Positions 36,401 to 48,024 are shown, counted from the stretch's first letter. The stretch is 64,000 nucleotides of DNA from Pyrrhoderma lamaoense (GCA_002794735.1 NBAZ01000010.1:186001-250000); one strand, 5' to 3'. Program-made: numbers and translations. The notes: generated by a model not told the origin, from the sequence alone.

Positions 36401-37360
36401 GCATCTCAAAAACCAGATCTACCGGTATATTGCTCCTTTGTAATCTACTATCAATCACAGATCACCCACTCCCGGAAATGGTGCATCGGCTCTCAGGCAA
36501 CGGTTAGTGATGGAGAACTGGATGCCCTCACTAAGGCACTATCATATATCACGTCCACAGCCAGCGACCTGTCACGCAAACACATCACTGATGTCCGCCT
36601 GTTTTCGGACTCAGCATCTGCCATCAGCATAGTCAACACACAACCATCATACAAATGCTCAGTTGAATTCGCTACGATTTATGTACGAGCTAACTCCTTC
36701 TTACAACGCTCCACTCGGAATCAGCTCACCTTCATGTGGATCCCGGGTCACTCCCGGATCATTGGCAATGAACAAGCACATGCCATAGCTAGTGCAAGTT
36801 CAGGCCAGCATAATTTCTTTATTCGTTCAATTTTTCTTTCATATATTAAAAAACAAATCAAAGTAGACAAAGTCAAAGCTTTTCAGGAGGCGGTTGATGA
36901 CCCTTTCCCATTTCTTTCTTCTACTAAATCTGTGTCTTCTTCTTCTCATTTCTCTAGTTCACATTATCATTCTCCTCCTTACGTTTCTCTCAACATTCAC
37001 AAAGAGTACAAACCCCTTATTAAATCACGTAACCTTTTCTCTCGCTTCCTTCATTTTGCTAGCGGTCACGGGTTCTTTGGCTCATACTACAAAAAGTTCA
37101 ACATTCAGGACAAAACCATCCAATACCCCTGTAATGGAGGCATCATCTCTCCCAGACACTTCCTTTTCAAATGCAACTTTACTTTTGAAGCTCGCGCTGA
37201 GTCTATCTCTGTTTATAAGGATAACTCGCGGGACTTTGTCCTTAAAAACCTTTTTATTAACAAATCTGGGATCGAGGCTTTGACAAAGTTCCTAACTCTG
37301 TCACAAGCAGGTTTCCCCTTCTTCATTCCAAGTGTCGGTGTCTCTTCAGGGAGCACATAG
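33440..37360 (+). CDS. LINE ORF2: AP-endonuclease, reverse transcriptase, RNase H
   Basis: 1,306 residues. Residues 1-240 are an APE-type endonuclease (ITQANIAKNN, LFQEPPFF, FGDFNLTHNNW, SSDHATISI). Reverse transcriptase lies at about 490-790: SYRPICLIECFSKILEKIV, TLDIQGFFDSIDHHIL, GVPQGSPLSPVLSV, catalytic SYIDDFGIF (Tyr at residue 690), LRWLGFYFDRKLSYKQHV. RNase H lies at about 980-1125: FIFTDAS (Asp 987), SDGELDALTKAL, RLFSDSASA, MWIPGHSRIIGNEQAHAIA. The C-terminus has a Cys/His cluster (YPCNGGIISPRHFLFKC). All catalytic residues seen are intact. The start codon lies inside ORF1 (ATG 33440; ORF1 stop ends 33462), which suggests coupled translation. Confidence 0.93.
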   Translation: MKIIMNPKPSVISITQANIAKNNLRMHTILNSFNSDFILFQEPPFFQIRTLPSIVSAVGTQIWDTVKHPQWDILTPSFHSHYYPRVCIAVNKQFTGTVAVNQFFCSPDLISIQISFHNLTFSIINAYFSPGQPPISAFHELTQWEPPNSPLFLFGDFNLTHNNWSTSQHKQSHHSNQFANWLQLNHFSLINPLDSETRRDPVSRKLSSIDLSFANTDARDLLSNASWDKQFIPFISSDHATISISLTFQAPLLSSSTSFDPFFFQFSSEDQALFSSIFNEHWPSVTYAHVSCVQDIETNAINLFNVFSLTHSAFRANKENGSKHNSRKKRTFSRWWDSECKDLLKAVRAASDPLDKIQLGKKFKSLLKEKKSAFFISILENTKTDNPWEVRKWVTKPRRKPFPTIIFNNSPASTPDLLSQGFFSTFFNPPLIGPPQAPHSTTSQPSSSFIIPESAVTEALRTTSNLSQPGQSRIGYLQIKWTIPTILPFLTSLYNDCLAWSYHPKCWKSSTVVMIPKPGKTNMDLPRSYRPICLIECFSKILEKIVTKFLYSFSAQHHIIPCSQFAGKPMSSTIDTAVTLDHLVTRSWAEKRIPGFLTLDIQGFFDSIDHHILISLLLYYKIPSSIVFWIQSFLSSRSVQFRFDSFQSTPFPIGDIGVPQGSPLSPVLSVLFTSKLLKHLESFNSSFLSYIDDFGIFSDGASFHELNSNLQKAFLEVTVELSTHKLRIDQKKTELLYFYRGSDPYPSQLTLLNIDKSPFIVPNTATLRWLGFYFDRKLSYKQHVTNMANKGAGAIGALKSLASTCKGLSFEVLRLLYKTCIVPILTYGCILWCNRRGNLSLHRLLQNTQNQGIRLVTGCFRTTPIPFMHNVSSIPPISTITSSLYKSYTLRLANLPKTFFPRLLSINNEGHIPSIASDMFEKIKPNTQSLALFKFSILDQPLAAKWGSRCSITPMSPLSKEAKTRIASTVNQLLVDMKSNQIFIFTDASQKPDLPVYCSFVIYYQSQITHSRKWCIGSQATVSDGELDALTKALSYITSTASDLSRKHITDVRLFSDSASAISIVNTQPSYKCSVEFATIYVRANSFLQRSTRNQLTFMWIPGHSRIIGNEQAHAIASASSGQHNFFIRSIFLSYIKKQIKVDKVKAFQEAVDDPFPFLSSTKSVSSSSHFSSSHYHSPPYVSLNIHKEYKPLIKSRNLFSRFLHFASGHGFFGSYYKKFNIQDKTIQYPCNGGIISPRHFLFKCNFTFEARAESISVYKDNSRDFVLKNLFINKSGIEALTKFLTLSQAGFPFFIPSVGVSSGST

Positions 37361-37554
37361 GTTTATCCATGTACCAGCTACCCGTTTCGGACCCCTCTGA
37401 CCGCGAGCTTCTTCTTACTTTCACTCCATTTAACATTAACCCACGCTCTATTTCTTATTTGAGACTCTTCATGTATTTAAATAGTACGCATGTACTCGTC
37501 CACTAGACCCAACTGAAGGACGTAAAATATATTGATGATAAAAAAAAAAAAAAA

Positions 37555-37566
37555 ACGATATGATCC
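37555..37566. repeat. Right target-site duplication of the LINE
   Basis: ACGATATGATCC immediately after the poly-A run, matching 31163-31174. Confidence 0.85.
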
Positions 37567-37864
37567 GGTTGGATAGAATTTCTTTTCTATCTTCAGTCTC
37601 CACTCATAAAATGACTGCACATGTATTTGTTTATCATGTTTCGAAGTTATCTTGTAATAATCGCTGGTTTGATGCTCAAAACGAAGTATCACATAGCATG
37701 CATTGTATCATGAGATTAGGAGGGAAACAGTGTATAAATACTATGAATGCAAAAGTAGCGTGAATTTGGGGATGCATGCATATCTGTAAATAAAAAAGTG
37801 GTGATACAGAATGAAATAATTAAGAATCACAAAAAGCGAGCTACACGACGAATACTAGGTTACT

Positions 37865-40652
37865 TTAGATACAACAACGTGAAGGCGAGCCAAAGCAGTA
37901 AAGTCTTGTTATTAGTACATGAATAGAAAGGAGTAGTAAAGAGAATCTTAAACCATCAGACCACACGTCTATGACTGCAATGATCAGCATGATGGACATG
38001 AATATAGGTTCCGGCTGGCCATTGGAACATAGTGACAGTAAGTTAAGGACCTGAAAGAGGATGTGTTAATTTGAAGCATTGTGATAAAACACAAGATATG
38101 ATATGAACCTTCCATATGAGAATACCAGACTTGATAGATCGAATTATAGTTGGCAATGTTTTACTTATCTTCCGTTGATTACTCTTCCAGAAGAAAACCA
38201 ATGACCGTGAGAAAACGTAGGTTGGCATTGTGGGTGATCGTACCTGGGATGTTGGAGAAAATGAGACTAGTGGAGTTTTAGTAGCGCGGGAATCATCCTT
38301 CTCAGATGAAGAGACGATAGTAGGATTGTCTACTTCAGATTTGGAACCAGGTCTAGCTGAGGAACTCCCATCGAGCTCAAGATCTTCTTTAAAGGTTATG
38401 TCCTCGTCAACAGTGACGACACCGGAGTAGAGATCTTCTTCGGATTCGAGATATGACGCAGGCGAAGCTCTGGCCACAAGAGTTCCGTTTCCGACATCTT
38501 CTGCAAAACGCAATGGCTGTGGGTCAAACTAGAATCGGACCGATCAGGGAGGGTTAACGGTGATACTAGGGAATATAATTGTTAATTCACACCTTCCCTT
38601 CACGAATTGCCCGTAAGACCTGCTCGCTCGAAGGTCTGTTTTTGGGGGTACGACTCAACAGACTTTCAAGTAAAAGGAGGTAAGAGCTAGGTAGACCACG
38701 TCTTTCGAACAAATTCGACATCTGATAGTGTCGTCTAAACCTATAAGCTAATTTCAGATATTGGCCAAGGAAGATGAAAAAAAGTGGGTAAGTACCCTGG
38801 ATAATTAAGTACTTCTTGCTCTAATCTCCCGATATCTCCACCGTCATTGCTCCTCCTATCACCATCAGAGGAGTAATGGTACGGTAATCGGAAGAAAAGT
38901 AGCATATGCAGAATCATTCCAAGGGACCACATATCTGCCTTAGAGTCTACTTGCATCAAAAGACCTGTCCGAGGAGAACGGAGAGTTTCCGGTGCGGTAT
39001 ACTCAAGACTAAAGTCATAAATTAACGAACGAGCCTACTGCGTTTGATAATGAACTTGGCATACGTTCCCGTATTTCCTGATCTTTTATCTGGAGAATGG
39101 AGCATATCCCTGGAGGTACCAAAGTCTGATAACATTGCTCGAGGTCTATGTGGACGTGATTGATAGCTTAGAAAGAATAAAAGATCCAAGTAGACTTACA
39201 TAAGTATATTATCTTCCCAGGTAAGTAAAACATTTCCTGGCTTGAGATCCAGGTGCAATAATGATTTGTCGTGCTAAAAAGATGTAAGATACAAATATCA
39301 TATTTGCTGTTACAAACAAGCTCACGAGAAAGGAAAGACCTGAGACGACGTCCGAAAACAATCGTTTTGTTTCTTCTGCACTCAAAAGATGTATGGCTTT
39401 TCGAGTTCCTCGAGAGCGTTCTGCACGGAGTTTCTCGATCTCTTCTTGAGGACGTGAACGGGCAGCTTTAAAGGAGCGAATCCTGTCTGAACGTGTCCGA
39501 ATATCGTTATCACTCGGGTTCAGTGGATCTACGGGTAGAGAGTCAGAGCGAGTATCTTGCTTTCGACCTAAACGTGCTTCGATAAAGTCGTCCAAACTGG
39601 ATAGATCCAAATTGGTTGTTCAATTTTTATGAGAAGTTCTTTAGAATTTCATACCTGCCTCCTTCGGCCCACTGCATTAGGATGCTAGTCAAAAATCGTG
39701 AGGATGACACAATCTGGGCTGACATTTCTAGACAAACTCACAAAAGAGTCGGGACTCTTGGCCCAAATGAAGAGAACTGGTAACTCTCAAGCCATGCATG
39801 GTGATAGGTGATGATGTTTGGGTGGCGCAGTTTCTCTAGTAGTTTGACCTGAGAGAAAAGATAAGAAAAACTGATACAGGTCCCCATAAAGACACTGAAC
39901 TAACTTCTTTAAGGATTTGGAGTAGATACTTATGTGATTGTCCAACCGCGACTTTCTTGACAGCAAAATGACCTATTCATATGATTTGTGATTAAAATCC
40001 ATTGAAGGGAGAGAAGTTAACATTCCAACCTAGCGGATTTCCATCCAGGACATGCTTAACAGTTTTATGAGATTACTAGACATACACAAAGAAGAATCTG
40101 GACTTACTTGACATAGAAAAACACTTCCATTTGCACCCATTCCAAGTCTGTATTCTTCCTTAAAGAAGGCACTGAAATATCCTTCGGCCATTGATTCAAC
40201 ACTGAATGCAGGACCATCCCTTTTAGAAAAGCTACTTCCAGCCCCATCAGGTCTAGCACCCCTCCAAGTCTAGATCTCTTCAACCCGCTAGAGGGTCTTG
40301 AACTTGTCTCATTAGCTATTTCTAGTAGCTGGAAGTAATTAGATGCACGGCTCATTTCTGGAGCTTCAGTAAAGCCATTAAATTGCAGCGGAGGTTTATC
40401 ATCATCAAGAGGTCTACTGCAATAAGGACATGTTCCATGTGAAGGTAAACCTGGTGCGTCGCTGTGAGGTCTCACAGTAAGAGCATGAGAACTAGAGTTG
40501 TAAAGAACGACTTGATGAGAATCAGAAAGGATGGCACGCCACGCCGGGTTGTCAGCAGTGTCTACTTCACTAGTTAGAATCACTAGCGCATTGCGTGGAG
40601 ATGGTGGGACGCTAAGTCTGTTATCCCGGTCCTCATCGAATGTAGAAGTCAT
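37865..40652 (-). CDS. IKS1: IKS1-like serine/threonine protein kinase
   Basis: Fungal IKS kinase with about ten exons. The N-terminus carries HQVVLYNSSSHALTV and the zinc-ribbon-like CPYCSRPL, then NYFQLLEIANETSSRP. Kinase domain: MAEGYFSAFFKEEYRLGMG with GANGSVFLC, HFAVKKVAVG (Lys), EVKLLEKLRHPNIITYHHAW, VLMQWAEGGSL in its local form LFILMQWAEGGS, a family insert (IRSFKAARSRPQEE), HLLSAEETKRLFSDVVSGL, active loop HLDLKPGNVLL, SDFGTS, YTAPETLRSP, ADMWSLGMILHMLLFFRLPY. The C-terminus has a phospho-rich linker and a hydrophobic segment (PIFMSIMLIIAVIDVW) just before the stop at 37865, consistent with a membrane anchor. The frame breaks at 40259-40262, where one G (coding strand) is missing between SRLGG and ARPDGAGSSFSKRDGP. 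Shares a 264-bp promoter with the next gene. Confidence 0.9.
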
Positions 40653-40916
40653 AACTTGTTAGACCTAGACTTTTGTCAACGAACGGACTATACTGGAACT
40701 GGTATTAAAACATCAGTATTATGGGAAAGTCTCACGAATATCAGCTCACTAAACATATTCCCGATACCTAAAAGGCAGAAGACGGTTCGGTGGAACTCTG
40801 CTGCAGCTTGAACATGCATGAAATTGCTGGGATCCTAGCGGTCACGAGATCAAGACACATACAAACTCTGATCCGATTCCAGATTTTCGCTACTGCATAT
40901 CAATAACTTCAATTCA
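40653..40916. promoter_or_regulatory. Bidirectional promoter IKS1 / glomulin-like
   Basis: 264 bases between two divergently transcribed starts. No clear TATA box. Orientation alone supports the call. Confidence 0.4.
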
Positions 40917-42995
40917 ATGAGCAATCAAGAACAAAACAATTCTCTTAATACAAGCCTGATAGAACTCCTTCAGAGTCAGAAAGAAGCAGTGGATGTAATT
41001 TTAACTCTTGGTTTTCCTGCATTTAGGATTTGCTTATGATGATCATAGAATGGCAACCTAGATGTAGATTTGAGCACAGAACTCACTGCCCTTTTGACAT
41101 CCGCAGTTCATGATAAATCACCACGATACTCAGTCTCAGAAATATTACATGCAATTATCACATGTGGTGTCGCATCGTTTCTGGTAAGAAAGTCAGTATC
41201 TCCAATAAGATTGATTGTCTGAATGCGAATGTCCTCTAGGATTCTTTGAATATAATTCCTTTATTGCTAAGTTATGATGTACCCGAGGCAGGGGGAATCT
41301 TATCCCTTATCTCTGAATGCGGGAGTGCTAAAGAGTCAATGATTGCCGTTCAAGAATCGTTGGAACGGTTAACGTTAGATATCTCCGATGATCCTTCGAA
41401 AGAGAACAATCTATTCCTTCAGTTTGAACGTCTTTTACAGATTTGTAATGGTGGTTCGTAAGCTTTGATATTTCATATTCTGACATATCGGTTGATTGTA
41501 TGTGAAGTTGTTACAAGGCTGAAACTACGTAAAAGAAGTGCTTCCAAGACCCTCAGGACGTTGTTTTCTGATATCGCACAGGCGACTGAGCAACTTGCAG
41601 CATATCTGAATTCACAAGAAAGCGTGTCCATTGCGAATCATATGTGTAGCCTATTGCGCTCCTCTATCTCGTGGGCCACATTCCAAGATGACGAGCAAGA
41701 TAGATCCAAGTTTAAGGTATTAAGGACCCTACTCATATGTATCTTAATCTGATCGTGTTCTTAGAGTATGTGTAAGGAGTTATTACTCTCTGCCTTAGGG
41801 GACTTATCACGGAAGTTGGAAACAAACCTTGCTCAGAATAAATTCGAGCTGTGTTTCCCTCGCCTTTTCCCAAAAAGAACCAATCTCATACATGAATCTC
41901 TGGTCAGAGAATATGCCGTAAGTAGACATCATACTCGTTGATTTAGTTGAATTGTGACAAATTTGATAATGGTAAAGGATGTGGCTTCCAGCATAGACGT
42001 CACTCTGGAGAGCCTTCTGAAGGAGAAAACAACTGGTGCCTTAGTTTTGTTTTCATACATGCTTTCGCAATCAAAATCTAGTACTCCGAGCCCGATTGAG
42101 ATGTACACTTCTCTTTATCCTCTTATAGCTTCCTCCCTTCAGTCACTTGTGGCATTGGATGCAAGCCTTTATATTATGCTTAATATTTTCTTTTCCCCTT
42201 CATCTCCAAGTACATGGGACCCAGACATTCTCTCACCAGTTGCTACCTCACTTGCGTCTTTAGCATGCGTATCCCCTGATCCTCAAATTCGGTTCATGTC
42301 ATTTCGCATACTCGGAAAGTTACTCTCATGCATGCCACCTTTAGAACATATGAGCCTCCTACGTGATCTTCTGCTGGAAGAATCCTTTCCGGTAATGCGT
42401 GTTGCAGCAATTGGGCTTCTTAAAGACGCAGTACTCGAGGCTCTTACATCAAATTCGAAGTCATCCGGGGCGAATCCCTTTGCATCCCCAAATCTTTTTC
42501 GGACTTTTGGATATATAGTACTACGTTCTGTCCCTCCCGATCTCTTCTCGAAGATGGATAGTAAAGAGTCTTTAGATTTGTTCTTGAAGTCTCAAGAACC
42601 GAAGAGACTTGTAGAATGCCTAGCTTTTTACTACGTCATACTCATGAGAGATACACACAATTTAGTAGGTCATTCAGCTCTCAGTCTCAAGTCGGGTTCA
42701 CTTACTCCTTTACAATTCAGACTGGCATACGTGATATTAGCCAAATCAAATCTGTGGAAAAAGAATTCTTATCACCCATCCGAGAAGCTCTAAACAATTG
42801 GAGTAATTCACAGGATACCCCTGCAAGTGAGATTTCCTGTTTTTGTTTTTGTTTTAGTTCTAATTTTTGGTAACCCTGTTCTGACGAAATCTCCAAAACA
42901 TAGATGTGTCATCAATGTCGATCGCAGCTTTACAGGCGAGTATCGAGCGAGTCGACGAGGCAGTAAAGAAAATATCTACCTCCGCAGAGCACTAG
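40917..42995 (+). CDS. Glomulin/ALF4/Ybp2-like helical repeat protein
   Basis: About eight exons. Exon 1 (MSNQEQNNSLNTSLIELLQS) joins DVDLSTELTALLTSAV. Later blocks: SPRYSVSEILHAIITCGVAS, LFSDIAQATEQLAAYLNSQE, MCKELLLSALGDLSRKLE, DVASSIDVTLESLLKEKTTG, SLASLACVSPDPQIRFMSFR, LEHMSLLRDLLLEESFPVMR, ECLAFYYVILMRDTHNL joined by a GTAGGT..TTCAG intron to TGIRDISQIKSVEKEFL, ending VDEAVKKISTSAEH. The all-helical, HEAT-like pattern and the conserved C-terminal EKEFLSPIREAL fit the fungal Ybp/glomulin family, whose members act with stress transcription factors, kinetochores or cullin ligases. Which role applies is unknown. All exons join in frame with no base losses. Confidence 0.65.
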
Positions 42996-43555
42996 CACTT
43001 TGATTTCATTTTTATCTAGACTAAATTCGACTTATGCACGTTCATGAAAGTAACTAGGGAAATTATTATCAATCCCTGTACAGATTTGACCTTCGCTTAT
43101 CCATCAGGGGATCACAGTAGTTTGATCAAAGATTTAAGTAGCACAATAGAAGAATCCATCCTTTACTTACAACAAAATTTCACAAAAGTAATATACTTTA
43201 TACATATAATAATTTCGGGAGCCGAAAAGTCTTGGTATTCAAAGACACAAAAGCATAGTTTTTTTCCTGAGAATATTCAGAAAATAGACAATCGCTATAT
43301 TCTATCGATTGTCTTTATGATATACTATCTTGTAAAGTACCTTGTGCATTATGTTAGAGTTAGACGTTACAGATCAGAGATATATACTGAGACGCTATAG
43401 TCTGTTACCATTTTTTCGTTGAGTCTTGTGGCTCGTAGCCGTGAATGTAGAATTACCGAAAAAGTATATTCACTTAGAATCACTAGTAGAAAATTATATG
43501 ATGAGTAATCACCAAATATGGATTGACACGGGGATAGAGACGAAAGAGGTCCACC
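42996..43555. other. Intergenic region with a small hairpin
   Basis: Non-coding. A 9-bp perfect stem (AGACAATCG / CGATTGTCT) with an 11-base loop lies near 43286-43314 and could be part of the 3' end of the preceding transcript. The frame at 43044-43400 has no supporting features. Confidence 0.4.
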
Positions 43556-44338
43556 GTGGGTTACTCCCACTGCTGTCGACGTTCACTGTTCTGTCCTTTC
43601 ACTCTTCCTCTCCTTCTTCATCAGCTTCATTTGTTCAGTTCCAGGAGGACAAAACTTTTTAAAAGAATGTCGTCAACGTCATCATCATCGGGTTCAAATA
43701 CAGCGTCGGGGTCCGGCTCAAGTACTGGCTCCTTCATCTCTATTCCGCAAACGGCTGCGGCGGGGGCGTTTCGTTCACTGAACCCAAGACGACTAGCAGT
43801 GCATTCTATAAAATTGCTTCAGATGCTCCAATCACATTTGGATGGAACTTCACGTCTCTCATCATCTCACCAACAAGCCTTACGATCAGTGCCGTATGTG
43901 ACAATGGACGGACATATCCAATTGGACCGACGGATGGAGTAATAGCGGGTGATGCGACGTCGGTCGTTTGGGATGTATATTCCTATCAACAAGCAAACCC
44001 AGGGAACCCTCTTGCGGTTGCTACATACACTCTGACAATGTGGGATGAGAGGGGTCCCTCAGCTACGCGAGCAGGTGGAATGTTTAACCCGACTGCCGGT
44101 TTACAGTTCGCACTTTATACTCCACAGTCATATACTCCTATCGCTAGTGGTAAGCATGCATTCTAATATAACCTGTTGCGAATCACTTTCTAAGTAAGTT
44201 GTGAATATTCAAGGCTGGACATGTTCTGGATGCAGTGCTGCGGAGGCAACATTTGCCACCCACCCAGCATTTGTCGCATTATTCACGACGCTCACGATCA
44301 TGCTCATTAGCGGTTGGAACCTCTTACGCCACCACTGA
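43556..44338 (+). CDS. DUF7137-type cell-surface protein, Ser-rich with C-terminal membrane segment
   Basis: Fungal protein of unknown function. A Ser/Gly-rich N-terminus (SSTSSSSGSNTASGSGSS) is followed by ISIPQTAAAG, then VSFTEPKTTSSAFYKIASDA, PITFGWNFTSLIISPTSLTI, SAVCDNGRTYPIGPTDGVI, YTLTMWDERGPSATRAGGMF and LQFALYTPQSYTPIASG. A GTAAGC..CAAG intron joins WTCSGCSAAEATFATHPAFV and a single hydrophobic helix (ALFTTLTIMLISGWNLL) before the stop. The frame breaks in the G5 run 43762-43766: AAAG must continue as GVSFTEP, so one G is missing. Start uncertain: 43556 adds a weakly hydrophobic leader (LFCPFTLPLLLHQ), while 43667 begins at the Ser-rich region. Confidence 0.7.
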
Positions 44339-44856
44339 GCTGCTTCACTATTGCTGCCAGGTTCGGTCTTTCAATTTCCATAGATACTTGGGCTACTTGC
44401 ATTGGACTGTATACGGACACGGACATATTTATTACCCATTTTTTTGAACTTTTACCCGCACAGACCTACTTTCTTCCCTAATACACCTTTTTGACTTTTC
44501 GTTTTTATACTATCCTTTATGCTGTCCTTACAATTCTTGTTCTCTTTTTTTGCCTAATCTTCTCCTCTCACGTTTTGCCATCGTTGCGACCTACGATGTT
44601 AGCTATGACCTACATATACTTTAACGGCGTTTTTGACTACTAAATAGTTTACTGCCGTTCTTATGATTAGTCTTAATCCGACCCACATTATATGTACCAT
44701 CATTCCACCAATCCTCCTCATCTGACTAAGCAATTGATCGACCTCGCCCAAACGCGATTCTTAAAAAAAATCGGATAAAAATAATTGCATATACTCACTC
44801 TGGTTAGTAATGTACCGCTGTTCCGCTCTACCACCATCTTCCATATACTTCTAGAA
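44339..44856. other. Intergenic region
   Basis: 3' flank of the DUF7137 gene and promoter of the permease. T-rich stretches, no gene seen. Confidence 0.45.
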
Positions 44857-47167
44857 ATGGGGTCTCCTCAAAAAAGGATGGAGGACTGCGAGAAATCCCA
44901 AAAATTCTTAGTGGATGAGGCTGAAGCGTACGAACGTGGCCATGACCCTATTCGAGCAAGTAAAGTAGGGCTAGGCAAATTAAGTAGTAAACTATTTACC
45001 TTAGGAGTTGAAACTAGAGGTAGGTGCAAATATATAGCCTTACTTGCTAAATTCACTTAATATATTGTACTCCTTAATGCTTTCTAGGAATATACCCTGT
45101 TCCATACGAACAACGAACGGACCGTCATTTTCACAAAATATTCTTTATATGGTTTTCTATGAATTTCAATATTTTATCGTAAGCCACATTTACAAACATA
45201 TATATTCACTTTTAATGGCGATATGAACATTATGACTGTCTAGTTTTTCAGCAGGGACTACTGGTCCTTATATCTATGGACTTAGCTTGCGCGATAGCTG
45301 TTTGATTATTCTGTTCTTTAACTTGTTTTGCTGTCTACCTCCCGCGTACCTGTGCGTATTTCCCTTAACTTATCTTATGCCGAAAGAGACTACTCATATC
45401 TAAGCCATGTAGGTCAACATGGGGTCCTAAACTTGGTTTGAGACAAATGTGTCAGTCAAGATATAGCTTCGGGTTAGTGTTACTCCGGAAGGACTAAACG
45501 TATCATCGACTACCTTTGCTAACGATTAAATAGATTTTATGGGGCTATTGTGCCTAGTATTTTCAGTTTATGTACAATGACTGGATTTATGATCCTTAAC
45601 TGTATTCTGGGAGGGCAGACACTGTCTGCTGTTTCAGGAGGCTCTTTGAACTGGAAGTGAGTCATATTATCTTTGTGAGTTACTAAGATTGATGACTAAC
45701 TAAAGAACTCTTATTTTCTTTCTATAGCGTTGGTATCGTTATCATAGCTGTGCTTTCTTTATTGGTTAGTTTGTCCTTGTATATCTAACTATTTTCTCAT
45801 GAATGACCTTTATAACTTTGATAGCTTTCCTTCTGTGGATATACAGTTTTGAATTGGTTTGTCTTATCTTGTATTCTCCACATCATAGTTCGTATATAAC
45901 ATCATCTCTAGGTACGAAAGACTGTCATGGCTCCCCGTCCTTCTTGTTTATCTCGTTGCCCTGGGAGTTGGTGGGAAAGATCTATCAAGTCCCCCAGCCA
46001 CAGAGCCCACGACGGCTCGCTCAGTGCTCACATTCGGGTCTATCATAGCTGGCTTCGTGATAACATATGCTCCCCTGGGCTCAGATTATACAACTTACAT
46101 GGATACAAGAGTGTCTAGGTACTTACTTTTAGTTAATCATACTTCTTGGCACTGACACATGTTCATATGATACTCATCAAAGTTTGAAGATTTTCACGTA
46201 TTCTTATTTAGGATATCTCTTACCCATAGTACGTCACTCGAACCTTCCCCAATATGTAAAGTCACTTTACTCATCTCTTCCATACAACTAGGTTTCTTGC
46301 CAGTGTCTCGGTGCTGCTTTTGCCATATCTATCCCCCTTGTCCCTTCTTGGTCAGCAGCATACGTGGATGAATCTATCGGAGATCTCTTCACAGCGGTTC
46401 TTTCTCCTACGAAAGGTTTTGGAAAATTCTTGACTGTTTTGCTTAGTTTGAGTGTGACGGCGAATATTGCTCCGACAATGTATTCCTTTGGACTCACCTT
46501 CCAGGTCTTCGTTCCCTTCTGTGCTCACCTTCCGCGTTATGTCTTCTCCATTCTCTCAACCGCAATGTGAGTATCAAAGTCTCTCTTATCACTGTTTCAA
46601 GCAAGCATACTAATAAAGAATAATCCTTACTCTCCTTTCTTATTGCGCGAAAAAAAAAGAGTTATACCCCTTTCTGTAGTTGGTGCACACAAGTTCTACA
46701 CGACGCTAACCAACTTCTTGGGTCTGATCGGGTACTGGGCTTCCTGTTTCATAGCCGTCGTCCTAGTCGAGCACTTCGTCTTCCGTAAACACGCTCCCAA
46801 GTTCCTACCATCAGGTCGACAGATCCCCCAACACACCTTATCAAAAGACCCTAAAACCGGTGAAATCACACACCAACAATATCAGCAAGAGCGAGAGCAA
46901 GAGCAGGCGTATTCCTCCAACGACGTTTTTGCGAATTACGACATCCCGCATTGGAATACGGCTAGGGAGCTTCCTTCTGGGTTGGCAGCACTCGGAGCGA
47001 GTGTGTTGAGCTTTGGGCTTGTCGTTCCTTGTATGGACCAAGTTTGGTTTGTGGGTCCGATTGCGGAGACGACGGGTGATATTGGGTTTGAGGTTGCGTT
47101 GATCTTGACAGCGTTGTTTTATCTCCCGTTGAGATACTTTGAGATAAAGAGGAGAGGGAAACTTTAA
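44857..47167 (+). CDS. NCS1-family purine/cytosine permease
   Basis: Plasma-membrane proton symporter for nucleobases or related compounds, about 12 transmembrane helices over roughly 11 exons. Blocks in order: FTLGVETRGIYPVPYEQRTD, HKIFFIWFSMNFNIL, AGTTGPYIYGLSLRD, FFNLFCCLPPAYL, STWGPKLGLRQM and SRYSFGFYGAIVPSIF (substrate-path motifs), LNCILGGQTLSAVSGGSLNW, YERLSWLPVLLVYLVALG, FVITYAPLGSDYTTYM, CLGAAFAISIPLVPSW, SVTANIAPTMYSFGLTFQVF, ALGASVLSFGLVVPCMDQVW, and a cytosolic C-terminus ending KRRGKL. Every intron joins in frame, so this gene is intact, unlike its neighbours. Fungal Fcy2-type transporters are the closest known group. The substrate is not determined from sequence. Start chosen at MGSPQKRM; an in-frame ATG lies 72 bases upstream. 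Confidence 0.88.
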
Positions 47168-47606
47168 GCTTTATTGTTGTTTGTTTATTTGGCTGTTTGT
47201 TTGATTTTTGATTTAGAGTGTTTTGGATCTGATTTTTCTTCGTTACGCGGAATTATTCCAATGCCAATGGGCCACTCATAATGTCCAAAGATCTAGGGAG
47301 AAAATTAGTTCATAATTGTAGAAGTCATATTCTCCCTTCATGTGGACTTTGTTTGCCTTGAGTGGTCACTCTCCATCGATGATATGTTGTTGTTCATACT
47401 AATGGCAACATATATTGACAAGGAGACAGACAGATAATAAACATTTTGTCTGGAAAGAAAGAGAAAGAGATAGATAAATAGAAGAAAACATATCAAAACA
47501 ACACCATACTACTAATAGCGAGCGTGCCAGTGAAGAAAGAATGAGATCAGCTTATGAGCGGAATGCGATAAATTGGATCAGCCCCACGCCACAGCGATGA
47601 AAGGGT
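47168..47606. other. Convergent intergenic region
   Basis: 3' flanks of the permease and the MOB gene. No gene seen. Confidence 0.5.
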
Positions 47607-47987
47607 TCAATCCTCCAGGACTTTTTCCACGTCGTCCAGGTCTGTCTCGAGAGATACATTAGGATCAACGAGATCTACGCTGTCATCATCAGCCTCTTCC
47701 GATGTCGACTTCTCTTCTTTCGCCTTTTCCTCCGAGCCCTTCGTCTCATTCTCTTCAGGAAGAGTGGAATTTTGGGGTGCATCCGCCGAGTGTTTGTCAT
47801 CGACTGGTTCTTCAGTAATACCATCCCTTTCTTCTGACGTGGGTCTCCTTTTGTTTTATCATCATCGTGTCTGTCGTCCTTCGTGTCGTCAGTATTCTCG
47901 TCACGTTTAGACTCAGCCTCTGTGCTAGGGCCACTGTCTTCCGCCGACGAAGAGTCGATTCGTTCAACTTCCTCTTCCTCCTCGCCA

Positions 47988-48024
<37 letters not shown>

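Larger units (their letters stand above)
31175..37555 (+). mobile_element. Full-length LINE retrotransposon (APE-type with RNase H, Tad1/I-like)
   Basis: 6.38-kb non-LTR element. It has a 5' UTR of about 340 bases with a strong pyrimidine tract (31390-31515), ORF1 (Gag-like), ORF2 (endonuclease, reverse transcriptase, RNase H), a short 3' UTR of about 180 bases and a run of 16 A (37540-37555). It is flanked by a perfect 12-bp duplication (31163-31174 and 37555-37566; the first A may belong to the tail). Both ORFs are open over nearly 2,000 codons, so the insertion is recent and may be active. It sits between the 3' ends of the AA9 and IKS1 genes and disrupts neither. Confidence 0.93.
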
